From an uncultured Clostridia bacterium (GTDB lineage: Bacteria > Bacillota > Clostridia > TANB77 > CAG-508), in assembly GCA_934120675.1 (NCBI GenBank), contig CAKOUU010000010.1:1-60362 (forward strand): a DNA stretch of 60,362 nt, read 5' to 3'. Position numbers and translations under genes: made by a program. Below the pieces are notes generated by a model. It worked only from the letters and a program-made list of their open reading frames with translations. It was not told the DNA's origin and searched no databases. Positions 52,396 to 60,362 of the stretch are shown piece after piece. The first letter of the stretch is position 1. Each line of letters opens with the position of its first letter.

Positions 52396-54171
52396 TTATA
52401 TCAAATTATATCTTTTTAATAAATCCTCAACAACAGTACCCTCAACCTTTTTCAAAGCCTTTTTAGCAACAAGTTCAGTAGCAAAAGGCAATTTCATATC
52501 AGTCAATTTCTTACCATCCATCATCTTTGATGTAGAATCCAGTAAAACACGAACATCATAGCAAGAACCAAATACTTCCGGAACACCTCTATCTACATCC
52601 AACAATGTATAAACCGCTTCCATAGCAGTTCTTACAGAATACTCTGTTGTAAATACTGTGTCTCTAACTGTATCTGCAAATTGTCCTAAAAATGCAAAGT
52701 TTCTGCATCCATCTGGAACAACTTTTGGTCTATCACCCGCTGTTCTTGGCATAAAGAATGCTGTTATATATGGCATCATACAAGGTACACAGTTTGCAGA
52801 ATTTGTAGCCAATTCTTCTATTTGGTCTTCTGGTACACCTAAATGATATAGCCATTCTTCTGTAATTTCTTTACCAGTACATTCTCTCATTGGCTTCTTT
52901 ATATAGTTTCCTGGTTTGTTTGTAAATAAGCCATAAACCCATACAACCAATTGACCTTTAGGTTGATTTTTGAAGTGTGGTTGTCTATTTATTGTCCAAC
53001 TCATTAGCCAATTTGAGTCTTTTACTGAAACAATTCCTCCTGTTACAACTCTACCGCTAAATGGGTCTCTTTTACAGATTTTTTCTATATATGGTGGAAT
53101 TTTATCGTCTAATGTAGTAACTGTTGCAGATTCCCAGTTTGTTTTTGAAATATCTGAACAGAATTTATCTGGATGTCCAAAGTCTTGGCTTTGTCTTGCA
53201 ATTTTTCTCCATAAATCCCAACATGCGCCTTCGCCATTTTGTATAGTTAAATCTGGTGCAGTGTTTTGGTCTCCAAGCATTGCTCTTTCTGTACAACTTC
53301 CATTTGTAACAAATACTAAATCATTTACTGTTAAATTGATTGTTTCTTCTTCTCCATTATGAATGCATATTATTTGTTTTGCAGTTTTCTTTTTTCCATC
53401 AATGTCAAATAATACATTCGTAACTTTTGTATCATATTGGAATTGAACTCCATGACTTTCTAGGTATTTTACCATTGGCAATATCAATGATTCATATTGA
53501 TTGTATTTTGTGAATTTTAATGCTGAAAAGTCAGGTAATCCACCAATATGATGTATAAATCTTTGAATATATAATTTCATTTCTAGTGCACTGTGCCAGT
53601 CTTCAAATGCAAACATTGTTCTCCAATATAACCAGAAATTTGATTTGAAGAATTCGTCTGTAAATACATCTGTTATTTTTTTGTCATATAAATCTTCATC
53701 TTTTGTCATAAATAATTTTATTATTTCCATTGACGCCTTTTCAGATAGTGTGAATTTTCCATCTGTGTGTGCATCTTGACCTCTTTTTACTGTTGCTCTC
53801 ATTAATGAATAATTAGGGTCTTTTTTATTTAACCAATAATATTCATCTAGTACTGATGCTCCTTCTGTTTCTAATGATGGTATTGAACGGAATAAATCCC
53901 ATAAACATTCAAAATGATTTTCCATTTCTCTTCCACCACGGATTATAAATCCTTTTTGAGCATCTTCAATTCCGTCACATGCTCCTCCTGGTAATTTTGC
54001 TTCTTCTAATATGTGAATATTTTCACCTTTCATTTGTCCATCTCTTACTAAAAAACATGCTGCAGCAAGTGATGCAAGCCCTGCTCCTACTAGGTATGCG
54101 GATTTGTTATCTACTCCTTCTGGTTTTCTAGGATGTGAAAATGCTTCATAATTTCCATTACTATAATACAT
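52396..54171 (-). CDS. ohyA: Oleate hydratase (myosin-cross-reactive antigen family)
   Basis: The 591-residue FAD enzyme adds water to unsaturated fatty acids such as oleate, making 10-hydroxystearate and lowering their toxicity. It has AYLVGAGLASLAAACFLVRDG for FAD binding, RGGREMENHFECLWDLF, the substrate-region NYIKKPMRECTGKEITEEW and a C-terminal PFATELVAKKAL. I choose ATG 54171, with AAGGA upstream; the ATG at 54183 is too close to that site. A TetR regulator lies upstream and probably controls it. Confidence 0.96.
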   Translation of the reverse strand: MYYSNGNYEAFSHPRKPEGVDNKSAYLVGAGLASLAAACFLVRDGQMKGENIHILEEAKLPGGACDGIEDAQKGFIIRGGREMENHFECLWDLFRSIPSLETEGASVLDEYYWLNKKDPNYSLMRATVKRGQDAHTDGKFTLSEKASMEIIKLFMTKDEDLYDKKITDVFTDEFFKSNFWLYWRTMFAFEDWHSALEMKLYIQRFIHHIGGLPDFSALKFTKYNQYESLILPMVKYLESHGVQFQYDTKVTNVLFDIDGKKKTAKQIICIHNGEEETINLTVNDLVFVTNGSCTERAMLGDQNTAPDLTIQNGEGACWDLWRKIARQSQDFGHPDKFCSDISKTNWESATVTTLDDKIPPYIEKICKRDPFSGRVVTGGIVSVKDSNWLMSWTINRQPHFKNQPKGQLVVWVYGLFTNKPGNYIKKPMRECTGKEITEEWLYHLGVPEDQIEELATNSANCVPCMMPYITAFFMPRTAGDRPKVVPDGCRNFAFLGQFADTVRDTVFTTEYSVRTAMEAVYTLLDVDRGVPEVFGSCYDVRVLLDSTSKMMDGKKLTDMKLPFATELVAKKALKKVEGTVVEDLLKRYNLI

Positions 54172-54420
54172 ATTTACTACCATTCCTTTCTTATAAGGTA
54201 CAAAATTTGATTAAAATACTGTATTTTACAATTATTTTTCAAACTTTTTTCCTTTGTTATTGAAGTATTATAAAAACAATTTTTTAAAATTTTCAATATA
54301 CAAGTATTTTAATATGTATAATTTTTGGACAATTTTATAATTTTGTATAGATTTTTTATCAATTATTTCTTTACTTTATTACATTTTATACTGTAACTTT
54401 ACCATATATTGTATTATTTT

Positions 54421-54969
54421 TTAATTTTGCATTTTTTCTAAGGCTTTTTTGAAATCACCTTCAATAATATTGTTTAACTTTCTTATTATATCCTCTGGTT
54501 CCTCTTTCATACCATCTTCTATCCATTCTTGTAAAATTCCAACAAAACCATATTTATAAAAATCAGCCATAAATTTTTTATCTTCTACTTTTATATTCAT
54601 TCCTTCTGACTCTTTGTCAATAAAGTCAATTAATAATTTGTTTGTCTGCATATAAATAAATCTTAATAAATAATCTCTACTTATTGAATTATATGTGTTT
54701 TTTACAAATTCTTTGTTTTTTAATACATATTTGAAAATATACAAAAAACGTTGCTGCCATTCTTCATCTTTATTATCAATTTCGTCTATAACTTCATTTT
54801 TATATATCCATTCTAATAAATCATATATGTCTTTAAAATGGTAATAAAATGTTTGTCTGTTTACTCCACATTCGTCTGTTATATTTGATATTGTTATTTT
54901 TGATAGTTCTTTTTTGGAAAGTAATTTTTTTAAAGATACTGCTAGTGCTTTTTTTGTTAGTTCTGACAT
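54421..54969 (-). CDS. TetR-family transcriptional regulator
   Basis: The 182-residue protein has the N-terminal helix-turn-helix (SKITISNITDECGVNRQTFYYHFKDIYDLLEWIY), a DhaS/AcrR-like pattern, and a helical ligand domain with a TetR_C_8-like region. It is placed 250 bases upstream of ohyA in the same direction; control of ohyA by fatty acid or membrane stress is the likely role. No clear operator palindrome was identified in 54184-54420. Confidence 0.85.
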   Translation of the reverse strand: MSELTKKALAVSLKKLLSKKELSKITISNITDECGVNRQTFYYHFKDIYDLLEWIYKNEVIDEIDNKDEEWQQRFLYIFKYVLKNKEFVKNTYNSISRDYLLRFIYMQTNKLLIDFIDKESEGMNIKVEDKKFMADFYKYGFVGILQEWIEDGMKEEPEDIIRKLNNIIEGDFKKALEKMQN

Positions 54970-54999
54970 ATTTTCTCCTTTTCTCTTTTGGATGTTCTT

Positions 55000-55914
55000 T
55001 TACTTTGTTACCTCAATAATCCAATTTAATATATCCTCATACACTTTTTTATTTTCTATCTCATTTAAAATTTCATGACTCATATTTTCATACAAATCAC
55101 TGCTTATATTTTTATAACCTAAATTTCTCAAAAATTTTTGTGCCTTATACCATGCCTTTATTGATGATATTACTGGGTCGTCGCTTCCTGCTATAAAATA
55201 TATTGGTAATTTCAAATTATTTTTTCTATATATTTTAGGATTATAAATATCTATCATTAATCTAATTATATTTTCAAATCCGTTTAATGTGTAATCATAT
55301 TGACATAGTTCATCTGCATTATATTTTTCTACAATTTCTCGGTTATTGCAAATCCAACTGTTTTTTAATTTGTCGTCTTTGTCATATCCATTGAACATTA
55401 AATTTTTAACAAATTTACTACGATATTTTTCACCTTTAAATAACTCCATTGTCTTTACTATTGCTAGTCCTAATTTAGCATTTACATTTTTGCTTGGTGA
55501 ACCACATACTATTAGTCCATCTATTTTGTTATCATATTTTGCAATGTATTTTCTTACTATCATTGACCCCATACTATGACCAAATAGTATGATTTTTTTA
55601 CCATTAAATTTTCCTTTTAGATATCTTGTTATTTGGTATAAATCTTCTATTACTGCTTCTGCTTCGTTTTCATAGAAATATCCTATATCTTCTTTGTTCT
55701 TTAGACTTTTTCCATGTCCTCTATGGTCATTTATAAAACATGCATATCCATTTTCTGCTAGATATTTCATAAAGTCTATATATCTTTCTTTGTGTTCGTT
55801 CATTCCGTGTGCAAGTTGCACTACTCCTTTTATTTCACCTTCTGGTTGTATTAATAGACAGTCTATTTCTAGTTCGTCAACTTCTGATATGATTTTGATT
55901 TTTTCTTCTTTCAT
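55000..55914 (-). CDS. Alpha/beta hydrolase, monoacylglycerol-lipase-like
   Basis: The 304-residue serine hydrolase has the lid-less lysophospholipase layout: VQLAHGMNEHKERY for the oxyanion hole, FGHSMGSMIV as nucleophile elbow (GxSxG), FIAGSDDPVIS with the aspartate, and YENMSHEILNE with the histidine. It may release fatty acids from glycerides, which fits with ohyA and the TetR regulator downstream. Confidence 0.88.
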   Translation of the reverse strand: MKEEKIKIISEVDELEIDCLLIQPEGEIKGVVQLAHGMNEHKERYIDFMKYLAENGYACFINDHRGHGKSLKNKEDIGYFYENEAEAVIEDLYQITRYLKGKFNGKKIILFGHSMGSMIVRKYIAKYDNKIDGLIVCGSPSKNVNAKLGLAIVKTMELFKGEKYRSKFVKNLMFNGYDKDDKLKNSWICNNREIVEKYNADELCQYDYTLNGFENIIRLMIDIYNPKIYRKNNLKLPIYFIAGSDDPVISSIKAWYKAQKFLRNLGYKNISSDLYENMSHEILNEIENKKVYEDILNWIIEVTK

Positions 55915-55944
55915 ATATGACCTCTTTTCTTTAAAATTTGTTTT

Positions 55945-56562
55945 TTATGTTCTGTTTATTAACAAATTTACTTTTTGTTTTACCTCATCTAATGTTGTAA
56001 ATTGAATTGCATTTATACCAAGTTCGTTTGCACTTTCAATATTTGGCAAACTATCATCTATAAATATTGTTTCCTTTGCTTCTAAATTATATTTTTCTAA
56101 TAATCTTTTATAGATTTCTTTGTCAGGCTTGCAGATATGTAATTCATATGAATATATTCCTCCATCTACAAAATTAAAAAATTCATATTGTGATACAAAA
56201 TTATATGTATCTTCTGAAAGATTTGATAAAATATATATTTTGAATCCTTCTTCTTTTAGTTTTTTTAAAAATTCTGCAGTATCAGTCTTTAATGTATTTG
56301 TTTTCACCCAGTCTTTTTGTAATACCAATTTTATTTCATTCTCTAAATCAGAATTTTCTTTCACAATTTTCTTTATTAAATCTGTGTTGTGTCTATATAT
56401 TCCTCTATCATATTCTATCCAGTCATTACTTTTAAATATAATTTTATATAATGATTTTTTTGTTTTTTCGTCAAATTCAAATTTGTCTAAATATTTTAGT
56501 GGATTATAATCTATAAGTACATTTCCAAAATCGAATACAATATTTTTAATCATTTTTTTCAT
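55945..56562 (-). CDS. HAD-superfamily hydrolase
   Basis: The 205-residue protein has HAD motif I NIVFDFGNVLIDY (first Asp plus a glycine-asparagine variant of the second, as in HAD-IA/YihX-like proteins), motif II IYILSNLS, a conserved lysine in CKPDKEIYKRLL and motif III FIDDSLPNIESA. A phosphatase for a small sugar phosphate is likely. Its start overlaps the NUDIX gene end by 17 bases. Confidence 0.85.
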   Translation of the reverse strand: MKKMIKNIVFDFGNVLIDYNPLKYLDKFEFDEKTKKSLYKIIFKSNDWIEYDRGIYRHNTDLIKKIVKENSDLENEIKLVLQKDWVKTNTLKTDTAEFLKKLKEEGFKIYILSNLSEDTYNFVSQYEFFNFVDGGIYSYELHICKPDKEIYKRLLEKYNLEAKETIFIDDSLPNIESANELGINAIQFTTLDEVKQKVNLLINRT

Positions 56563-57301
56563 CTCCTATAACTATTTTTTTAATTAAATTACTTAAATAT
56601 GGTCTTTTAGGATTTTTCAACATATTAAGTTCCTCAATTGCATTACTTTTTTCTAAAAATACTAATTTATTAAATTCAATTTCTAAATTATTTTTAATTA
56701 AGGATTTTTTATATTCCTCAAAATTTTTCTGCAATTCTTCTTTAGTTATTTCTAAATTGCCTATTGCTATAAATCCATATGTATGTCTTTCCTCGTCTGG
56801 AATCTCTATATATTTTATTTCATAATTTATATCGTCTAAATTTAAATGTATTTCCTCTTCTAATTCTCTTTTGATAGTTTGACTTATCTTAACTATTCCA
56901 TTACAAATATCTTTTTCATCTATTCCTCCACCTGGAATTTGTAGACAATGTGGAACTGATGTTTTTTTATCCATTTCTCCTAATACCAAATAATTGTCTT
57001 TCGTCTCTAAAATTATTCCTCCCCATGGTACATTACATCTATATTCTTTTTCTTTTATTCCAACTCTTTCGTCATACAAGTAATGTGCATAATTTGTTTT
57101 GATCGCTATCATTTGTATTTCATTTTCACTTTCTTCGATTTTCTCTATTGTATAATCTGGTCCATTATATAAATTTGGATTTTCCTCTACTGCTTTTTTC
57201 CAAAAGTATTCTATCTTTTCTTTTATGTCTTCTGAAAGTTTTGTCTCTCTTTCTTCATATTTTATTTTTATTGGTTTAGTAATTTTTATAACTTCACTCA
57301 T
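56546..57301 (-). CDS. NUDIX hydrolase
   Basis: The 251-residue protein has a NUDIX-like core: LVLGEMDKKTSVPHCLQIPGGGID then ISQTIKRELEEEIHLN, where RELEEE fits the REUxEE part of the box. The spacing between the glycine and RE is longer than in the standard Gx5Ex7REUxEExGU box, so it is a divergent member. It would hydrolyse a nucleoside-diphosphate-linked compound. The overlap with the HAD gene suggests a paired pathway, with NUDIX cleavage followed by dephosphorylation. Confidence 0.75.
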   Translation of the reverse strand: MSEVIKITKPIKIKYEERETKLSEDIKEKIEYFWKKAVEENPNLYNGPDYTIEKIEESENEIQMIAIKTNYAHYLYDERVGIKEKEYRCNVPWGGIILETKDNYLVLGEMDKKTSVPHCLQIPGGGIDEKDICNGIVKISQTIKRELEEEIHLNLDDINYEIKYIEIPDEERHTYGFIAIGNLEITKEELQKNFEEYKKSLIKNNLEIEFNKLVFLEKSNAIEELNMLKNPKRPYLSNLIKKIVIGDEKND

Positions 57302-57365
57302 TTATATTCACCTTTCACCAGTAATAATTTTTCTGTTTCTCTATTATTTTAAATACTTTAATTTA

Positions 57366-57545
57366 TTATACTTTATTCTCTTTTGTTCTTAAATATATCA
57401 TATAGTAAGCTATGCTTATCTGAAATACCATAAATAGAGCTGATAAGCCAAATATATAGTTTGATATAAATGCTATTATATATCCTAAAAATCTTATTCC
57501 AAATTTTATTGTTATTGTTAAATAATCATTTTTTATCTTTTTCAT
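57366..57545 (-). CDS. Small membrane protein, 59 aa
   Basis: A 59-codon frame runs from ATG 57545 to TAA 57366, starting five bases after the GH2 stop codon, so it is probably translated by coupling. The product begins MKKIKNDYLTITIKFGIRFL and has two hydrophobic segments (LGYIIAFISNYIFGLSALF and VFQISIAYYMIYL) before a charged end. Unknown function; perhaps an accessory of the GH2 operon. Confidence 0.65.
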   Translation of the reverse strand: MKKIKNDYLTITIKFGIRFLGYIIAFISNYIFGLSALFMVFQISIAYYMIYLRTKENKV

Positions 57546-57550
57546 TTGCT

Positions 57551-59314
57551 CTAATTATTTCTATTTATACTTTTTATTTTATAAATAATTTCATCACTAA
57601 ATTTTTCTTTTCTATTTTCATCAACTAAACCATTTATCTCTTGTTGAACATCAGTTAGTTGTGTATAACAATATCCTGTTATATAGTGTGTATTTTTAAT
57701 TACATCAGTTAAACTTTCAAACCTTTTTATAAATTCTTTTTCATCTACTACTTGTTTTCCGTAACCCCAACCTTTATTTGAATTTAGTGCTATACCTCCA
57801 TATTCACTCATTATAATAGGTTGTCCATTATATTTATAGTTACCACTAAATAATTTGTGAATTGTATTATATGGTTTCTTATTATTTAATACGGCTAATT
57901 CTTTATCATTATATTCATTATATAATAGGTCAGCTTCTTGTTTATAATCATGAATAGTTATTATATCTGATATTGTATGTTCCCATCCATCATTTGATAT
58001 AACTGGTCTAGTTTTATCAAGTGCTTTAGTAATATAGTATACGCTATTGGCAAAATTTTGTTGTTCTATATTTTCTGATACTTCATGAATTCCCCATGAT
58101 TCGTTAATAGGTACCCATGTAATTATTGATGGATGATTATAATTTTGTTTTACTACTTTAATCCATTCGTCCATAAAATATTCTACTGATTTATTGTTAA
58201 AATCATAACAATTGGCCATTTCACTCCAAACTAATATCCCATTTATGTCACAGTAATATAAAAATCTTTCGTCTTCTACCTTTTGGTGTTTTCTTATTCC
58301 ATTGTATCCATATTTTTTAACTAGTTCTATGTCTTTTATAATTGCTTCTTCATTTGGTGGTGTTAAATGTGAATCTGCCCAATAACCTTGATCTAAAATC
58401 ATTTTTAAATATAATTCTTTATTATTTAATAATATTTTTGAGTTTTCTATTGATATTTTTCTAACTCCAAAATATGATGATACTTCATCTATTAACACAT
58501 TATTTTTATATAATCTATAGTTTATATCATATAAATATGGATGTTCCGGCGACCATTCTTTAATTTTATGATGATTATTTTGCTCATTACAAATATTCAT
58601 TTTATATTTAAATATGTTATCTTCTAATTTATTTTTTTCGACGTTTATTGTTTCATTACCATATTTTATTTCTGTTTCAACTTTATAGTTGTCAATCTCT
58701 TTTAGGCTAATATTTGTATCTAATTCTATATTGATATTTTTTTCATCAAAGTTTGGCGTATTTTTAACAGATATTATATAATTTTTAGGAACCGTTTCAA
58801 TCCATATTGTTTTCCATATACCAGTTGTTTGAATATACCAACATTTAAAACTTTCATCCTTATATCTTTGTTTGCCTCTTGGTTGACTTTTTTGTAAAGA
58901 ATCTTCTACTTTTATTGTAATGTTGTTTTCTCCATTAATTATATATTTACTAATATCAAAAGAAAATCTATGATACCCTCCTATATTTTTTCCTACAAAG
59001 TTTCCATTTATCCATAATTTAGTAATAAAGTCGCTTCCTTCAAAATGTAATATTTTTCTTTTATTTTCATTTAATATTAATTTTACATTATTAGAATACC
59101 ATATGCTTTCATGAACAGTTTCATCATTAATTCCACTCATTTTAGTTTCATATGTAAATGGAACAAGTATTTCTTTTGAGATTGGAAATTTATTAAAATA
59201 TTGTTTTTTCTCTCCTATATTTTCATCATCAAATATAAAATTCCATTTTCCATTTAGATTTTGCCATTCATTTCTTACCAATTGAGGCCTTGGATAATCT
59301 TTAATTTTTTCCAT
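57551..59314 (-). CDS. Glycoside hydrolase family 2 enzyme
   Basis: The 587-residue protein has the GH2 order: sugar-binding jelly roll (WQNLNGKWNFIFDD...HFEGSDFITKLWINGNFVG), immunoglobulin-like middle (residues ~180-290) and TIM barrel (from ~295). The acid/base glutamate is in TWVPINESWG and the nucleophile in PIIMSEYGG. No signal peptide is seen, so it acts in the cytoplasm on imported glycosides; beta-galactosidase, beta-glucuronidase or beta-mannosidase activity cannot be told apart here. It overlaps the upstream gene by 14 bases. Confidence 0.9.
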   Translation of the reverse strand: MEKIKDYPRPQLVRNEWQNLNGKWNFIFDDENIGEKKQYFNKFPISKEILVPFTYETKMSGINDETVHESIWYSNNVKLILNENKRKILHFEGSDFITKLWINGNFVGKNIGGYHRFSFDISKYIINGENNITIKVEDSLQKSQPRGKQRYKDESFKCWYIQTTGIWKTIWIETVPKNYIISVKNTPNFDEKNINIELDTNISLKEIDNYKVETEIKYGNETINVEKNKLEDNIFKYKMNICNEQNNHHKIKEWSPEHPYLYDINYRLYKNNVLIDEVSSYFGVRKISIENSKILLNNKELYLKMILDQGYWADSHLTPPNEEAIIKDIELVKKYGYNGIRKHQKVEDERFLYYCDINGILVWSEMANCYDFNNKSVEYFMDEWIKVVKQNYNHPSIITWVPINESWGIHEVSENIEQQNFANSVYYITKALDKTRPVISNDGWEHTISDIITIHDYKQEADLLYNEYNDKELAVLNNKKPYNTIHKLFSGNYKYNGQPIIMSEYGGIALNSNKGWGYGKQVVDEKEFIKRFESLTDVIKNTHYITGYCYTQLTDVQQEINGLVDENRKEKFSDEIIYKIKSINRNN

Positions 59315-59903
59315 CTTTTATTTCCTCCTTAATTATTAAATATTTATAATAAACATCATACCAACTATATGCTCTATAAATGTTTTTTCCATTTAAATGT
59401 TTATTATGATTTTCATCAAAACAAATAACTGGCAATTCTTTTGATATACTGTTAATATTTTCTGTTTTATCTTCAATCATAATTTTAATATCATATTTCT
59501 TGCATATTTCTAACTTATTTTTACTAATTATTAATTTATTATAATTTATATTATTTTTATTAAGCCATTCTATTAAAATATTTTTCATTTCTCCATCTTT
59601 GTCGTCCCAACTACTTGCGCCTCTTGCTGTTATAATGTAAATTTCGTTGTTTTCGTTTTTTATTTTTTCTATTATTTCGGCTGCAAAAGGTCTCGTAGGT
59701 TCATTTATTGAATAGTCTTTTACTAATGATATCCAACATTCTTTGTCTTCTTCATCAGTTACATTAAACATATCTTTTAATGACCAAGCATTAATATTTA
59801 TATCTAATTTTCTATACTTTTCAAAGAAATATTTACTTCCATAATCACATGCATATCTTATAATATTTGTAAGTACTCCATCTATATCAATTCCTATTCT
59901 CAT
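59301..59903 (-). CDS. 5'(3')-deoxyribonucleotidase-like HAD protein (NT5C family)
   Basis: The 200-residue protein has MRIGIDIDGVLTN, HAD motif I with DxD, then EIYIITARGA (motif II) and IKIMIEDKTENI (motif III), the arrangement of the NT5C/YqfW family of nucleotidases. WDDKDGEMKNILIEWL lies between. It precedes and overlaps the GH2 gene. The substrate may be a nucleotide or a sugar phosphate. Confidence 0.78.
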   Translation of the reverse strand: MRIGIDIDGVLTNIIRYACDYGSKYFFEKYRKLDININAWSLKDMFNVTDEEDKECWISLVKDYSINEPTRPFAAEIIEKIKNENNEIYIITARGASSWDDKDGEMKNILIEWLNKNNINYNKLIISKNKLEICKKYDIKIMIEDKTENINSISKELPVICFDENHNKHLNGKNIYRAYSWYDVYYKYLIIKEEIKDGKN

Positions 59904-59928
59904 TTTGTTCTCCTTTTTTATTTATATA

Positions 59929-60150
59929 TCACATTTTATAATGTATTTCTTTATGGCAATTTGAACATACTAGCATACATTTTAATGCTTCTGATTTATA
60001 CTCTTTCCATGACATAGTATTTCCTGATCCTATTTTAAATTCTTTAATACTAGGATCCTTGTGGTGAAACTCCAATGCATCTATGCATTTATCGTATCCA
60101 CATATACAGCATTTTCCTCCTAATAATTTTACTGCTTGCATTTTTATCAT
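59929..60150 (-). CDS. Small HNH-motif protein
   Basis: The 73-residue protein has two CxxC pairs (CCICG and CSNCH) and the HNH-type EFHHKDP and CHKEIHY, the beta-beta-alpha metal finger of HNH nucleases. AAGGATG lies about seven bases before the ATG. It lacks the N-terminal helices of longer HNH nucleases, so it may be a fragment or a minimal protein. It lies next to tRNA-Asn, a common integration site, but no other mobile gene is seen. Confidence 0.7.
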   Translation of the reverse strand: MIKMQAVKLLGGKCCICGYDKCIDALEFHHKDPSIKEFKIGSGNTMSWKEYKSEALKCMLVCSNCHKEIHYKM

Positions 60151-60238
60151 ATTTTCACATCCTTGATGTTATAATTATATAATAAATTTTTATTTTTTAA
60201 TAGCGAACATAATAAAATTTTTTATTTTTATGAATATC

Positions 60239-60272
60239 AAAAAAGCCTTGTAAATGTTACTTTACAAAGCTT
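60239..60272 (-). terminator. Terminator after tRNA-Asn
   Basis: Arms 60243-60254 and 60261-60272 pair (GC...TTGTAAA with TTTACAA...GC, one mismatch), followed on the minus strand by TTTTTT. Confidence 0.8.
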
Positions 60273-60281
60273 TTTTTTTAT

Positions 60282-60357
60282 TGGCTCCTCTTGTTGGACT
60301 CGAACCAACGACCTATCGGTTAACAGCCGAGCGCTCTACCAACTGAGCTAAAGAGGA
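60282..60357 (-). tRNA. tRNA-Asn (GTT)
   Basis: A 76-base cloverleaf on the minus strand: acceptor TCCTCTT with AAGAGGA, D-arm AGCTCAGTTGGTAGAGC, anticodon loop CTGTTAA with anticodon GTT, T-arm GGTTCGAGTCC, discriminator G and encoded CCA. GTT34 is a Tgt/queuosine substrate. Confidence 0.97.
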
Positions 60358-60362
60358 ATATA

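Noticed and set aside
59929..60357. Integrated element at tRNA-Asn
   Set aside because: Only one tiny HNH gene is present; no integrase, repeat of the tRNA end or other mobile gene is seen in the window.

Overview
This window is from a very AT-rich, spore-forming member of the Clostridia (Bacillota). The evidence is AGGAGG-type ribosome binding sites, AGA as the main arginine codon, and the sporulation genes dpaA, spoIIP and ylbJ. The ctsR-mcsA-mcsB-clpC heat-shock genes and a Firmicute-type PolA with a decayed proofreading domain point the same way. Most genes are on the minus strand; the few plus-strand genes are mainly small or surface proteins. No prophage, CRISPR array or intact insertion sequence was seen.

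Layout: 1-2.1 kb holds a partial exported protein, a lone MutS-domain-I-like protein and a small-protein/GNAT toxin-antitoxin-like pair. 2.2-10 kb has ylmH, dxs, a VWA surface protein behind a foldable leader, uppP, dpaA and a TPR membrane protein. 10-15.5 kb has an Rpn nuclease, a lytic transglycosylase and polA. 15.5-29.4 kb is an envelope polysaccharide cluster: five large membrane glycosyltransferases, an acyltransferase, an extracellular beta-propeller, an FAD oxidoreductase and an Alg13/Alg14-like pair, with queH and ruvB among them. 29.5-38.8 kb has spoIIP, a WG-repeat protein, tgt, queA, a metallopeptidase, pnp and rpsO. 38.9-39.8 kb is a type III (ToxN/AbiQ) toxin-antitoxin locus. 39.8-45.5 kb is the ctsR operon, interrupted by two small plus-strand genes that share a promoter-leader design. 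45.8-60.4 kb has ylbJ, eno, recN, a NADAR enzyme, murI, an oleate hydratase with a TetR regulator, hydrolases, a GH2 enzyme and tRNA-Asn.

The most striking observation concerns the arginine codon CGG. Reading every CGG trinucleotide on the coding strands, I found none used as a sense codon in any intact gene. Yet three genes that look frameshifted (Rpn nuclease at three sites, a glycosyltransferase, a metallopeptidase) break exactly at an in-frame CGG, and skipping its C (a +1 shift onto GGN) restores a full, family-like protein each time. A fourth gene (MutS-I-like) runs through its own terminator unless the same shift occurs at its CGG, which then gives a stop three bases before the terminator stem. 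CGG may therefore be an unassigned codon that ribosomes pass by +1 frameshifting. One small gene (42.47 kb) has CGG as codon 5 and is either a counter-example or a sensor of this event.

The window also carries dispersed hairpins with a GGGGACG-type core and arms that differ between copies but stay self-complementary, including a perfect 80-bp palindrome between tgt and queA and a copy that now encodes the C-terminus of Dxs.
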